NCBI GenBank assembly: GCA_023078555.1
Contig: CM041203.1
Location: 1,937,481 to 2,001,480 of the forward strand
Length of the DNA stretch: 64,000 nucleotides
From: Ulva prolifera
Taxonomy: Eukaryota > Chlorophyta > Ulvophyceae > Ulvales > Ulvaceae
Reading direction: 5' to 3'
Numbering within the stretch: position 1 is the first letter of the stretch; each line of letters begins with the position of its first letter. The position numbers and the translations under genes were made by a program. The notes under the pieces are model-generated. The model ran no database searches, was not told the origin of the DNA, and was given only the letters and a program-made list of their open reading frames with translations. This document shows, one piece after another, positions 45,187 to 64,000 of this stretch.

Positions 45187-47486
45187 TCACGTTGCAGCCA
45201 TTTCGACATGCGCCTGTGAGATGCGCTCTTTTCGTTGAGCTCCCTCAGATTCTGCAGCCCCATCGCGCTTACGCTTGCCCCCAAGTGGACTGCTCGCAGC
45301 ACTCTCACTGCCACTAGGAGCCTGTCGCTCGGTGTCAGCAGCACCCGAGCCACCTGCATCTCCTACAGGTGTCTTGATATTCGCTGTACTTCGCACAACT
45401 GCGTCTGGAGCGTCCACTCCAGGGTCTGGTGCTGGCACTTTTGCATCATTAGCTACTGTTGCATTGGCGGCAGCCTGGGCATGGGCAGCAAGGTATTGTG
45501 GTAGGGAATCAAACTTGAGATGCTTGATTTCAAGTGTCATGCCTGCAGTGTGCCCCGCCCAATGTTCGCACTTTGTCTTGAAGTCTGCGATGGTCGCCCG
45601 GATGTCTATTCGTTTCGCAGCTGTGTTATGGGCTTGATCTTGCTTCCTCACGCCGATCACCCACGATGTGCGTTGTCGCCCGTCTTCACAGTACTCCCTG
45701 CAAGTAGCATCAGCTTGATGTGAAGCTGATACGATTAAAGCACTCTGCATCTCTCTCCAATCAATCAGACAGGACGTCGCACATAGGTATGGGAAACTCC
45801 TTCGGCCAGGGGCGTGCTTGCAGAGAGCCTTGCGTATTATGTAATCTTGAAACAAAATGTTTCACTCTGGCGTTCAGGTAGCCAGACCACTTGCCAAAAT
45901 CCTCACTGCTTGAGGCAGCAGCGATGACCTGTAGAAAATTGGCAAAGGATCCATAAAAGTTGACAGGCTGTGATAGAAGTCCAAAGTCCAACATGGACTC
46001 GTTGGTCACTGGAGAGGCTACAACAATCTCTTTCCCTCGCTCAAATTCGTCAAGCAAAATACTTTTGGTGCATTCCTGTAGCAGCATCCTCTGTTGCAGC
46101 ACCCTCTGTTGCAGCAGCTTGCACATAATTCACATCATGCAGCAGACGATGTTGTGATTGGGCATGTCGAGTTGACGCAGACGGCATCGCACCGAGACGT
46201 TGAATGTCGAGTTTGAAGCTGGATAACAAGGGGTGATGATCGGGAAGATCTCTCTGCCCTGGTGTTGACTGATGGCAAGGTCCCACACCATATCCCCAGC
46301 TGGCCCACCGGTATCGATGCCGGTGACCATCACTGGGACTGCATTTGCCCAGTCCCATGAGGAAAAAAGCTTGAAAAACTTTCTGACAACCTTGGACGCG
46401 CATGCGCGCGGGAAATGAAGGCAGACCCGCGTTGTCAAGATAGCAAAGTTCACGCCGCCAAGAAAACCCATCACGTTTGAATAGATGCCACGGTTTTTTG
46501 CCCAATACTGCATCGACAGTCTAATATGTCACATATACCACGACATCTACACACACAGAAACAGCACATGCGCGACACCACACCTTCAGGAAGCGCAGTG
46601 CATCTTGAAAGGCCTCTCTGTATTCACCGTTCACTGTGTTCAATTGTACAATTTTGTTGGTCACACGGCAACCGTTAATGCTTGTAATAGATGCCCCATC
46701 CATTCCACGAAGCAAGTTGTTATCTTGCAGGTCGAGCTCTTCTGGCAGCTCGGTAAGAGGCAACTGGGCATAGGGCAAATCGATGTCAATGCCTTTGATC
46801 TCCAGCTTGAGGACTGGAACATATGCGTCTGGCACAGCTTGCACTTTGCTGACAGCGTTGTGCCTCCTAAGAATCTCCTCAAAGCAATACGACTCTTGGC
46901 CAAAAAAATGCCTATCACGCGTGCACCACTGCGGGCCATAACACAATGTGTCGATGTCATCGCCTGCACCAGCACCTAGAGGAATTGCCTGTGATGCCTG
47001 CATGCCTCCACTTCTGCACCTATCTGCCTGTGGTATCCCTGTCACCAATGTGGCGCTAGCACATACCTGGGCCATGAGTGCTTAACCTGAAGGACCCGTA
47101 CGTCAACACCGATCCGTCTGCGTCTGCCACCTCTGACTCAGGCTTACCTAAATGCCTGGCAACTATCTTCACCCATGCAGGCACAAGCTCAAGAAGGAGC
47201 TGCAAGACATCTACACGCTGTTGAAACTCTGCTGGAGTTTCGTAAAGGCCTTTCTCGCGCATAAACTGCATCAGGTCGACACGCATGAAGGAGTAGAATT
47301 CAAACGGATGGCCAGATAAATATAGGCGTAAATGATCTAAGTGGTACGTTCAAGGCACTGAGCTTGCAGTTTCGGGACCTTTTTCAAAGCCTCGGTCTCC
47401 CGGAGCTCATCTTGTGTCGGGACGGCATCATCTAGCGGGCGAACAGTATGGGGTGTATGGCTTAATGGTGCGTGAGCCAACGCCAT
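45187..47486 (-). CDS. PAP: Nuclear canonical poly(A) polymerase
   Basis: Six exons in exact phase: 47379-47486, 47067-47265, 46584-46963, 46193-46507, 45783-46075 and 45187-45697, giving 601 aa. The start MALAHAPLSHTPHTVRPLDD precedes the conserved FMREKGLYETPAEFQQRVDV. The nucleotidyltransferase motif is GSFRLSTHGPGDDIDTLC, with the catalytic Asp pair retained, and the third Asp lies in IKGIDIDLPYAQ. The central domain has DNNLLRGMDGASITSINGCR and WAKNRGIYSNVMGFLGGVNF. The RNA-binding part shows FPIITPCYPASNSTFNVS and FYGSFANFLQVI. The tail is low complexity with a basic patch (GGKRKRDG), a likely nuclear localisation signal. It adds poly(A) to cleaved pre-mRNA with the CPSF machinery, of which neighbouring CLP1 is a partner. 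The usual ADID reads DDID here, a conservative oddity. Confidence 0.95.
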
Positions 47487-47950
47487 TCTTTCCGAATCGG
47501 GTTAAAGTATCAGTTCAGCAGAATTGCAAGTCGTCACCAAGGCCGCTGCCGTTTTCATCCAAGGCAAACCAGCAGAGTCTTTTCGTTTACAGCAGCAGCT
47601 AAACGCCGTGTGCGGCAACCATGTGAATGGTACTTTCTGACCTCTGTCTGCCATTTGTGAGCGGTTGGTCCCGCGATCATTCCGCTGCAGCATGGCACCT
47701 TGACAGCTGGAAAGCACCTTCACCACAGTGTGCCAGTCTAAACATCGGTTGCCCCCACATCCTGGCTCCCTCACGTCGCCACGGTTCTCTCAATAATTGA
47801 TAATCGTTTTGCATATGTCAGAACGGCTGCCTTCATGAAGCGAAAATTTTGAAGGCCGGGCCTGTCAATGTCGCATCGCATTCGTTTCGATCTCGGTGTA
47901 AACTGTGATTGCGTGTCAGCGAAACGTAGTGGAATTGATACTTTGTTAGT
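47487..47950. promoter_or_regulatory. Divergent poly(A) polymerase/BDP1 promoter region
   Basis: A 464-bp gap between opposed starts (47486 minus, 47951 plus) with no supported coding segment. It is a likely bidirectional promoter; no defined element was recognised. Confidence 0.5.
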
Positions 47951-50166
47951 ATGAACTTCGATATCAATCAGGATCTGAGCAGCTTGCAAAAAGTAAGGAA
48001 TCCGCGCAACAGGAGAATTCGTCCGGACAAAGGGAAGGTACGCAACACGTCCAGACGTGATCGCAGTTCATATTCTTGCACGTGACGGATTGCCTGTGAG
48101 TGCTTGCAGGCTAAAGGGTCAGCTGCCGCTCCTTCCCAGCCCACAGCGGATCCAGCGGTGTTGCCAGCGGAAGCACAGCCCTCACCGCAAGTTGCACGCA
48201 CTTTCGCAGACCCACATGCGCCCGTTGCGTCTTCGTGTCCTGTAGCTGTGGAGCAACAAGCCACACCTGCTGCTGCTGCTGATCCGGCAGCTACCAGACA
48301 ATCCTATTTGCAGACGCAGCCAGATCTTCTGTCTGCAAGTCTACATGTGAGACATCCGGACGAAACATGCGAGGAAGTAGCCCCCCTCGCCACAGCACAG
48401 GGTGCGCGTTTTCAGTCTTATCTGCGGAACTCTTGTGACCTTCTTGTTGCTGCCTCACCGTGTGGCCGTTGCAGAGGATGCCGGGACGGGAGTTTCGACT
48501 GGTCTCCTGCCAGAACAGTATCAAGCGGCAGACTTTCGACAGGGTCATGCCAGCACAGGCCCATCTTCTTGGAAAGGTTCTCCACACGTGGCAATCCCTG
48601 AGCCTGCCGCGTCCGACGCTGTTGCAGACTTACGAGCAGAACACCCAGAAAGTTGCGAACCACCAGGCATAGATCAGTTGCCTCAAAACAAACGCCGCAG
48701 AGCTCCTACACGCCGGAAGCCTCTACCTGAACTTGGTACCAATATCAGTAAAAGCGCAGTAAAACCCAGGAAGAAGGCGAGACAGAAGACCACTAACGCC
48801 CTTGTGCCTCAGTCAGCCTCTGTTGAGCATGACTGTTCAACTGCGATGGTGGCGTGTGAAGCAGATGTTGATCATGCTGACCAGCCTATGGCGGTTTCGA
48901 ATTCCGTCGTGAATCAGTATGACGAAATGACCAGGGCACTGTGTGCTGGGAAGGTGCGCACTAGCAACACGATTCCCAAAAGGAGCCTACTTGCAAAGCT
49001 TATTCCGTGGTTATCATTTGCAGAGGCACAAGGGGAAGCGAAAGAAAATCGATCCTGCAGCTCCAATTGATCCAAAGAATATGACACTGATGGATGTGAT
49101 TCGACATGCACATTCAAATGCCAACATTTTGGATCGACAGTACAAGGAAAAGAAAGCCAACGAACAGAAGGAAAAAGAAAATGCCATTGCATCTCCTAGT
49201 GATGCCTTGCCTGCATCGCCTGCAGAAGATGAAGCTGGGCCAAGCACTGATCGAGCTCCTCTTGCACCTCAGTTGGTGCTGCGGGATGGGAAAATTGTAA
49301 TAGATGAGGACAGCCTGAGAGTTCAAGTGCGAGCTGTTCGAATGCCCTCACGGGGCAGCCAGGCCTAGCGGAAGTGTCATGTGATCGGGTGCTTTGCGTC
49401 ATTGTTCGAATCTATGATAGACTGACGATTGAAATCTTTTCCTGCAGGCCACTGGTCCAGTGGGTCTGAGGAGAGTTCAGGTTGAAGATGACGATGATAC
49501 GCTGATTAACTCTCACTCCTACCTGCCGGTCTCCAAGCTCACCAAAGAGCGATGGACTCGGCAAGAGACCGATTTGTTTTATCAGATTTTGACAAACTTT
49601 GGTGCAGACTTCACTTTCATGGCACAATGCTTTCAAGGGCGAACTAGGAAGCAGGTATGGACTGTGCTGGCTGCGATGTATTGACTCATGCAGCTTCTGT
49701 CCCATAGTCTAACCAGCCACTACTGCCCATTCAAACCAGTTGACACCAGACCTGGTGCAGATGATTGATCTCCAGCCTCTGAAGCACGGTGTACATTGAT
49801 AAGCAGTTGCTTGTTGTAACAACAACAATGTTTCTTCTCTACATTTTCCATGTTCTCGAATCTACCTGTGTAAGAAGCACAGCTGTATGTAAGTTATGTC
49901 TTCAGGTGAAGAACAAGTACCTGAAGGAACAAAAGGTGGATCCAGCACGGGTCAGGGAGGCCATGTCCGGACGCCAAACTGCTACTTTAGCACAGTTGAC
50001 CAGCCTTGCACAGCCTGGGACTGCTGCCGCAGGCATTGTTGCTATGCTGCCAGGTGGAGATAATGCAGTTGGTGAGAACTCTGTCATGGCTGAAGAACTG
50101 GACGACGCTGAAGGGGATGATGAATACTTGTCAGTTAATCCAATTGCGAATGAATTTTATTACTGA
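47951..50166 (+). CDS. BDP1: TFIIIB subunit B'' (BDP1), RNA polymerase III initiation factor
   Basis: Six exons: 47951-48037, 48110 to about 48400, about 48476-48953, about 49024-49330, about 49448-49654 and about 49906-50166; roughly 540 aa. The start is MNFDINQDLSSLQKVRNPRN. The N-terminal half is low complexity (Ala, Pro, Gln, then a basic patch NKRRRAPTRRKPLP). A conserved pre-SANT segment has NMTLMDVIRHAHSNANILDR and PQLVLRDGKIVIDEDSL. The SANT domain SKLTKERWTRQETDLFYQIL continues with NFGADFTFMAQCFQGRTRKQ across an intron into VKNKYLKEQKVDPARVREAM, the BDP1 hallmark. The C-terminus is acidic and ends SVNPIANEFYY. BDP1 completes TFIIIB with TBP and BRF at tRNA, 5S and U6 genes. The SANT and pre-SANT match is strong; the exact borders of exons 2-5 are estimated. 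Confidence 0.88.
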
Positions 50167-51744
50167 TGTTGGAGCTTTGAGTGGCTTTTCCAATATTTTG
50201 CAAAGGTTGAAACATGCTTTCTCATGCATGACGTACCCGGTATGGCAAATGCGGAAGTTGTCTCTGTACATGCCATGATCTCACAGATGGAAGGCAAGCA
50301 TGGGCACTGTTTCATGAAACTGCTTACGTCTTGCAAGCGCAGCCGTTGGCGCGACATTGCGTGGGCGCCTGTGATCGTTGCAATATCAGCACCGTAGGTA
50401 TCTTTGTAGAACGGAACTGAGCTGATCAGGAGAGTATTCATCGCGGCCCTCGTGTTTTGAGGCCATCATGTACGGTGGGGAGCCTTTGTCATTCATCTGT
50501 TTCTGGACAACACATGCATTTTGAGGACAGCCTACACACAATCGTCATCGTCATAGCGATGCATGTCAGCCAGTGACACAGAGCAAAATGTTCAACAAAG
50601 CATATGCCCAGCCATGTTGTTTGCCTCTACAGGGCAGTCCCTGTGTGCCCACTGTTACCATCCATTGATACCAATTGTAGCCTTGCAAAGCCTGAGGGAC
50701 AATGAATGCTGAAGGTTAGCCAGGCCCATGCATGATGCAGCCTTGGCGTGTGCTCCACTTGCCTGACCCCTGCCATGTGTGAACGCAGCAGGCCTCCCAG
50801 CCTGAAGCTTGCAGTTCACATGCGCAATTGCACAGTCTGTCTTATGTGAGAGCGATGGCATGTGCTGGCAATGACTGCAACCTGCACTGACTTAATGTGC
50901 GCTGTAGTATGCAGCTGTACACCAGTACATGCAACAGATAGCAAGCCTCGCATACACCTTGGCTGCTGGTTGCAACATCAGGAGGTCGTGACGTTGCTTG
51001 CTAGAACTGTATTGGTGAATTCACATCGAGGGGAATCCACAATGATACTGAGTTACAGCTCTGAGTCATGACAGGACTGATATTGTGTTACAGGGACAAA
51101 GGCAAGTAAGCTGAATGCGGACAAGTGTCTGGAGGTGCACCACACGGTAGCATGGGTCTGCAGGGTGGAAGTACATGGAATCCATGGGGTCTGACAGGTA
51201 TTATTTCTCATTTTTTTTAAAAACTAGTGTTTCAGTAATGTGCAACGCTGTTGTACTTTGTGATGAGTGGGCGCTGCTCAAGAGCAGTCATCTGTACGGC
51301 ATCACACACCGGTGTTCAGCAGCTCGATCATACTGGAGCCACAGGCGCACAGGCAAATGTGCAACACACACTATCATGCACGTCGGGTAGGTACGCTGAG
51401 CAAGTGCTTTTAATCGGTATCTAGTGCAGTCCAAAGCGCATGCGGGTCAATTGTTCAGCCATGCATGCTGCGTGGCGTCTCGCACGAAGCGATCACACGC
51501 CGCAGACTAGCAAATGGCGCCGATTTGTTCACAAATGACAGTTTGAGACTGAACTGCCGTCTGGGAGATACCGATCTCTACAGGTGACGAAGCGCGCACC
51601 GCGGACAAATTCGAACGCAGTCTTGTGTCGTACATGGCCCTCACATGTAGCTGTAGCGATCACGCCTACCTGCATCAGGCAGCTGCACGCATAGGGCGTC
51701 ACTGTTTTTTTCTTAGGGTCTGATAGTTGCTGATTTGCGGCACA
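50167..51744. other. Gene-poor spacer between BDP1 and bL12m
   Basis: About 1.6 kb with only short open frames and no recognisable product. It should include the BDP1 3' UTR and the bL12m promoter. Confidence 0.5.
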
Positions 51745-52833
51745 ATGCTTCGCCGAACGGTTGCGGCCTGCATCAGCAGCGCACAATCTGGCTGGAGCAC
51801 AACGGCACCAGCATATCGCTTTGATCGTGCTATCAATGCTTCCTGTATGCAACTACTGCCGTTTTCGTCTACGTCTGAAGAACCTGATGCTGAAACCAAC
51901 CCTGCCCCGTCTGACAAGGTGGTCAGGCTGGCCGGTGAGATAGAAAATCTATCGGTGAAGGAGGTCGTATGGCTGAACAAGCTTTTGAAGGAGAGCTTGG
52001 GCATATCAGATGCAGACTTGGGGATGGGTATGCCGATGGGGATGGCTCAAATGGTAGCAGCACCAGCAACTGGTGCTGAAGATGTTGCTGAGGCAGCACC
52101 CGAAAAGACCTCATTCAACGTCGTGATCGGCGGATTCGATGCCGCCTCTAAAATCAAGATTATCAAAGAGATTAGAACAGTGCTTCCAGAGCTGGGCTTG
52201 AAAGAAGCCAAGGCACTGGTGTGGTCTCACCTCACTTCAGATGCGAGTGTGAGCGCCTAGACACATTATGATGGGGGCTGACAAGTATCATGTTCTTCCC
52301 CATGGCCACCGCTTAGAGGCTCATATTTGTCGACTGAGAGCAAGGACTCGAACTTGTTTCTGCCGAATGGGGCAGTGGTCCCTGCAGAACGTACACAGGA
52401 TCATGCTTGGGGGATGGGTGCATCCCATTCGTATAGGATTGATTGGTGGTATCGAGTATCTGTATGTATTCATGATCATGAGCTTGCTCTGTCATCCAAT
52501 GTGAATCCAGACTGCAGTATGCATTTGTTGCACAGCCTGGGTGCAGAATGTGTCCTTTTGATGCTGCAGTTCACTAGTTCGAGTTCGTTTCTTTGAGGTT
52601 AGGTGTGCACGATCAGGATGTTTACGTAGTCCATTTGTACTGTAGGTGGACAAGCTTCCAGCGACGGTGAAGTCAAGTATACCAAAAGCGGAAGCGGAAG
52701 AGTTACAAAAGAAGCTATCTGCTGGTACGATGATGCCTGAATGCTGCTAATGTACATTGTGGACTTGTCACGTCGCCACATCGTCTTAACTTCTGTTGTT
52801 CATGCAGTTGGTGCCGAGGTGGAGCTACAATGA
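51745..52833 (+). CDS. Mitochondrial ribosomal protein bL12m (L7/L12)
   Basis: Three exons in phase: 51745-52218, 52646-52724 and 52808-52833, giving 192 aa. Residues 1-45 (MLRRTVAACISSAQSGWSTT) are Arg/Ser/Ala-rich and acid-poor, like a mitochondrial presequence. The L12 N-terminal dimerisation helices follow (LSVKEVVWLNKLLKESLGIS), then a flexible Met/Gly/Ala hinge (LGMGMPMGMAQMVAA). The C-terminal domain has EKTSFNVVIGGFDAASKIKI, EIRTVLPELGLKEAKALV and KAEAEELQKKLSAVGAEVEL. This domain recruits translation factors to the large subunit. The hinge and longer presequence favour the mitochondrial over the plastid homologue, but the plastid form cannot be fully excluded by eye. Confidence 0.92.
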
Positions 52834-52973
52834 TACTGAAGTGCACCGATCAGGTGATGGCACAAGATTCGGCACAGTCACATCATCGTGCAGCAATCTG
52901 TGCATACGTGCTCTTCTTTTGCATGTCTCCCATTTTGCATCAGAATCATGATGATGCGAATGAGAAAGTGACC

Positions 52974-52978
52974 TGTAA
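52974..52978 (+). promoter_or_regulatory. TGTAA poly(A) signal for bL12m
   Basis: Plus-strand TGTAA, 141 nt past the bL12m stop at 52833. Confidence 0.55.
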
Positions 52979-53001
52979 TGGCAGAGACAGATGTGTTGCT
53001 T

Positions 53002-53006
53002 TTACA
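53002..53006 (-). promoter_or_regulatory. TGTAA poly(A) signal for RUVBL2
   Basis: Minus-strand TGTAA, 53 nt past the RUVBL2 stop at 53059. Two further TGTAA copies overlap or abut the stop itself (53054-53063). Confidence 0.55.
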
Positions 53007-53058
53007 TAACCATGCTGTCACATCATTGCACAGCTATGCAGATCGATAAACCTTTACA

Positions 53059-55505
<2,447 letters not shown>

Positions 55506-56607
55506 ATGGAGCCTGACGGTGATAACTCGGGCCTGAAGGCTGCAAGACCCTTGACATTGGCAGCGAGTGCCGAACGTGACTCCTCTGAGCTGCTTTCAAG
55601 GTCGCTTCAGGACTCGAGAGTAGGTGTACTCAAGCGACAGCTTGACCAAATCGCACACCTGCAGCATGAGATTGACTCATTCCGCAAGATCAGCTCTGCT
55701 GCAGTTGTCGCCGGTGTCAAAGTGTGACCACCAGTGCCCAGTTGTGCAGTGGCATCCGCCTGTCTGCCCATGTCCATAGGACCGCTTAATCCGATCACAC
55801 AGGCGCAGTATACGCAAAGATGGCACACAGGAGCAGATGAATACTGTGTTGTCCAAGTACTTCAAGTACATTCAGTCCATCTCGGCCACTGAGCTGGAGC
55901 AGGATCTTGATGTTCGGGAGTTGTCAAACAAACTTGGTCTAGGGAAGCAGGACAACGACGCTGATGTTGATCGTTTACATGCACCAACACTTCCACACCA
56001 AGCTCAGCAATATTCGGCAAGCCCTGCGACGAGTCTGTGGCGGGCAGCTGCACACCAGTGGCAGCAAGCAAGCTCTCAATGGCATGAGACAGCCAGTGCG
56101 CGCTGGACACCAAAATGTCGAGACAGTCCGCCTCGTTTAGGATGCACTAGGTCTACTCCAACTTCCTCTCCGCCTACTCTGCAAAGCATGATCAAGTCGC
56201 CCAGTGATTTACCAGCTGCGAGGGTGTCGTACGCCACGCCTGGTCTAGAAAGCCTGTTGAGGCTGCGATTCCTGAGTAGGACTGCCACGTATATCACAGC
56301 ATCACATGATTGCCTTCTGAACTACACAACCGAGCAAGAGAGACAAGATCAGCATACCACAGCATCGGACAGCAATGATGCTGCAAAGAAGCGCGGTCTT
56401 GCGCACAAGCAATCCAAGACTGGATCAACCCCATTGATGCGGCTGAGAGGTTCTGATGAGATCTTGTCACCAGGCGCAATGGGTTGCCGTGAAGACGAGG
56501 CTGCCTGCGACGGAACGATTGATGCATACGCAAGACACCAGGACATGCATGACACCAGGTTCGTTCACACACCTTGGATTGGAATCATGGATGGAACGCT
56601 GACATGA
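55506..56607 (+). CDS. Unidentified protein with coiled coil and disordered tail
   Basis: Exon 1 starts at 55506 (MEPDGDNSGLKAARPLTLAA) and carries a coiled coil (LKRQLDQIAHLQHEIDSFRK) up to about 55725. The next exon opens after an acceptor near 55802 with RSIRKDGTQEQMNTVLSKYF, then ELEQDLDVRELSNKLGLGKQ. The remainder to the stop at 56607 is low complexity, rich in Ser, Pro, His, Gln and Thr, ending in an acidic and His-rich stretch. The exon 1/2 phase does not close with the most obvious donor, so one splice site is wrong or an exon is missing, and the long tail may be partly intron. No family is recognised; the helical core could belong to a centrosomal or vesicle-associated small complex, but this is a guess. 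Confidence 0.4.

Positions 56608-64000
<7,393 letters not shown>

Noticed and set aside
46521..46979. Plus-strand open frames across the poly(A) polymerase exons
   Set aside because: They are antisense shadows of a strongly conserved minus-strand exon.
49395..49425. A GTTCGAATC box resembling a tRNA T-loop, inside the BDP1 gene
   Set aside because: The flanking bases do not form a proper T stem with a seven-base loop, and no acceptor stem or anticodon arm is present.

Overview
This window is nuclear DNA of a eukaryote, most likely a green alga (Chlorophyta, possibly trebouxiophyte-like). The genes are split by many short GT-AG introns, about 50-400 nt. Several products are typical of plastid-bearing organisms: a VIR3/FtsH-like plastid metalloprotease, Ycf66, an STN8-type thylakoid kinase, a PsbP-domain lumen protein and a PATROL1/DUF810 protein. 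Several genes have TGTAA, the chlorophyte polyadenylation signal, shortly after the stop codon. Base composition looks balanced by eye. I see no rRNA, tRNA, CRISPR array, prokaryotic operon or intact transposon.

Layout. 0-8 kb: a Pro/Met-rich protein running off the left edge (-), a gene-poor stretch, a tandem universal stress protein (+) and the VIR3-like protease (-). 8-18 kb: unidentified coiled-coil or disordered proteins, microsatellites, Ycf66 (+) and an unidentified coiled-coil gene (-). 18-30 kb: STN8-like kinase (+), an unidentified gene (-), a kinesin-like coiled-coil protein with a damaged nucleotide site (+), a gene-poor GC-rich stretch and a PsbP-like lumen protein (+). 30-45 kb: an unidentified gene (-), NHX-type Na+/H+ antiporter (+), PATROL1-like MUN-domain protein (-), ORC4 (-) and CLP1 (+). 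45-55 kb: poly(A) polymerase (-), TFIIIB subunit BDP1 (+), mitochondrial ribosomal protein bL12m (+) and RUVBL2/reptin (-). 55-64 kb: an unidentified coiled-coil protein (+), a gene-poor stretch and a LacZ-type family GH2 beta-galactosidase (+) running off the right edge.

Functional themes. The genes are mainly housekeeping: mRNA 3'-end formation (CLP1, poly(A) polymerase), Pol III transcription (BDP1), replication licensing (ORC4), chromatin AAA+ (RUVBL2), organelle translation (bL12m), photosynthesis support, and ion or membrane traffic (NHX, PATROL1-like). Neighbours are often divergent (ORC4/CLP1, poly(A) polymerase/BDP1) or tightly convergent with poly(A) signals close together or interleaved (NHX/PATROL1, CLP1/poly(A) polymerase, bL12m/RUVBL2).

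Limits. Gene models were spliced by eye. Where splice phases and family alignment agree, exon coordinates are given (USP, VIR3, Ycf66, STN8, PsbP-like, CLP1, poly(A) polymerase, bL12m, RUVBL2, most of LacZ). Elsewhere the ends are approximate. The most unusual item is the kinesin-like protein in which the P-loop, switch I and switch II are all degenerate. I did not find a clearly new multi-gene system.
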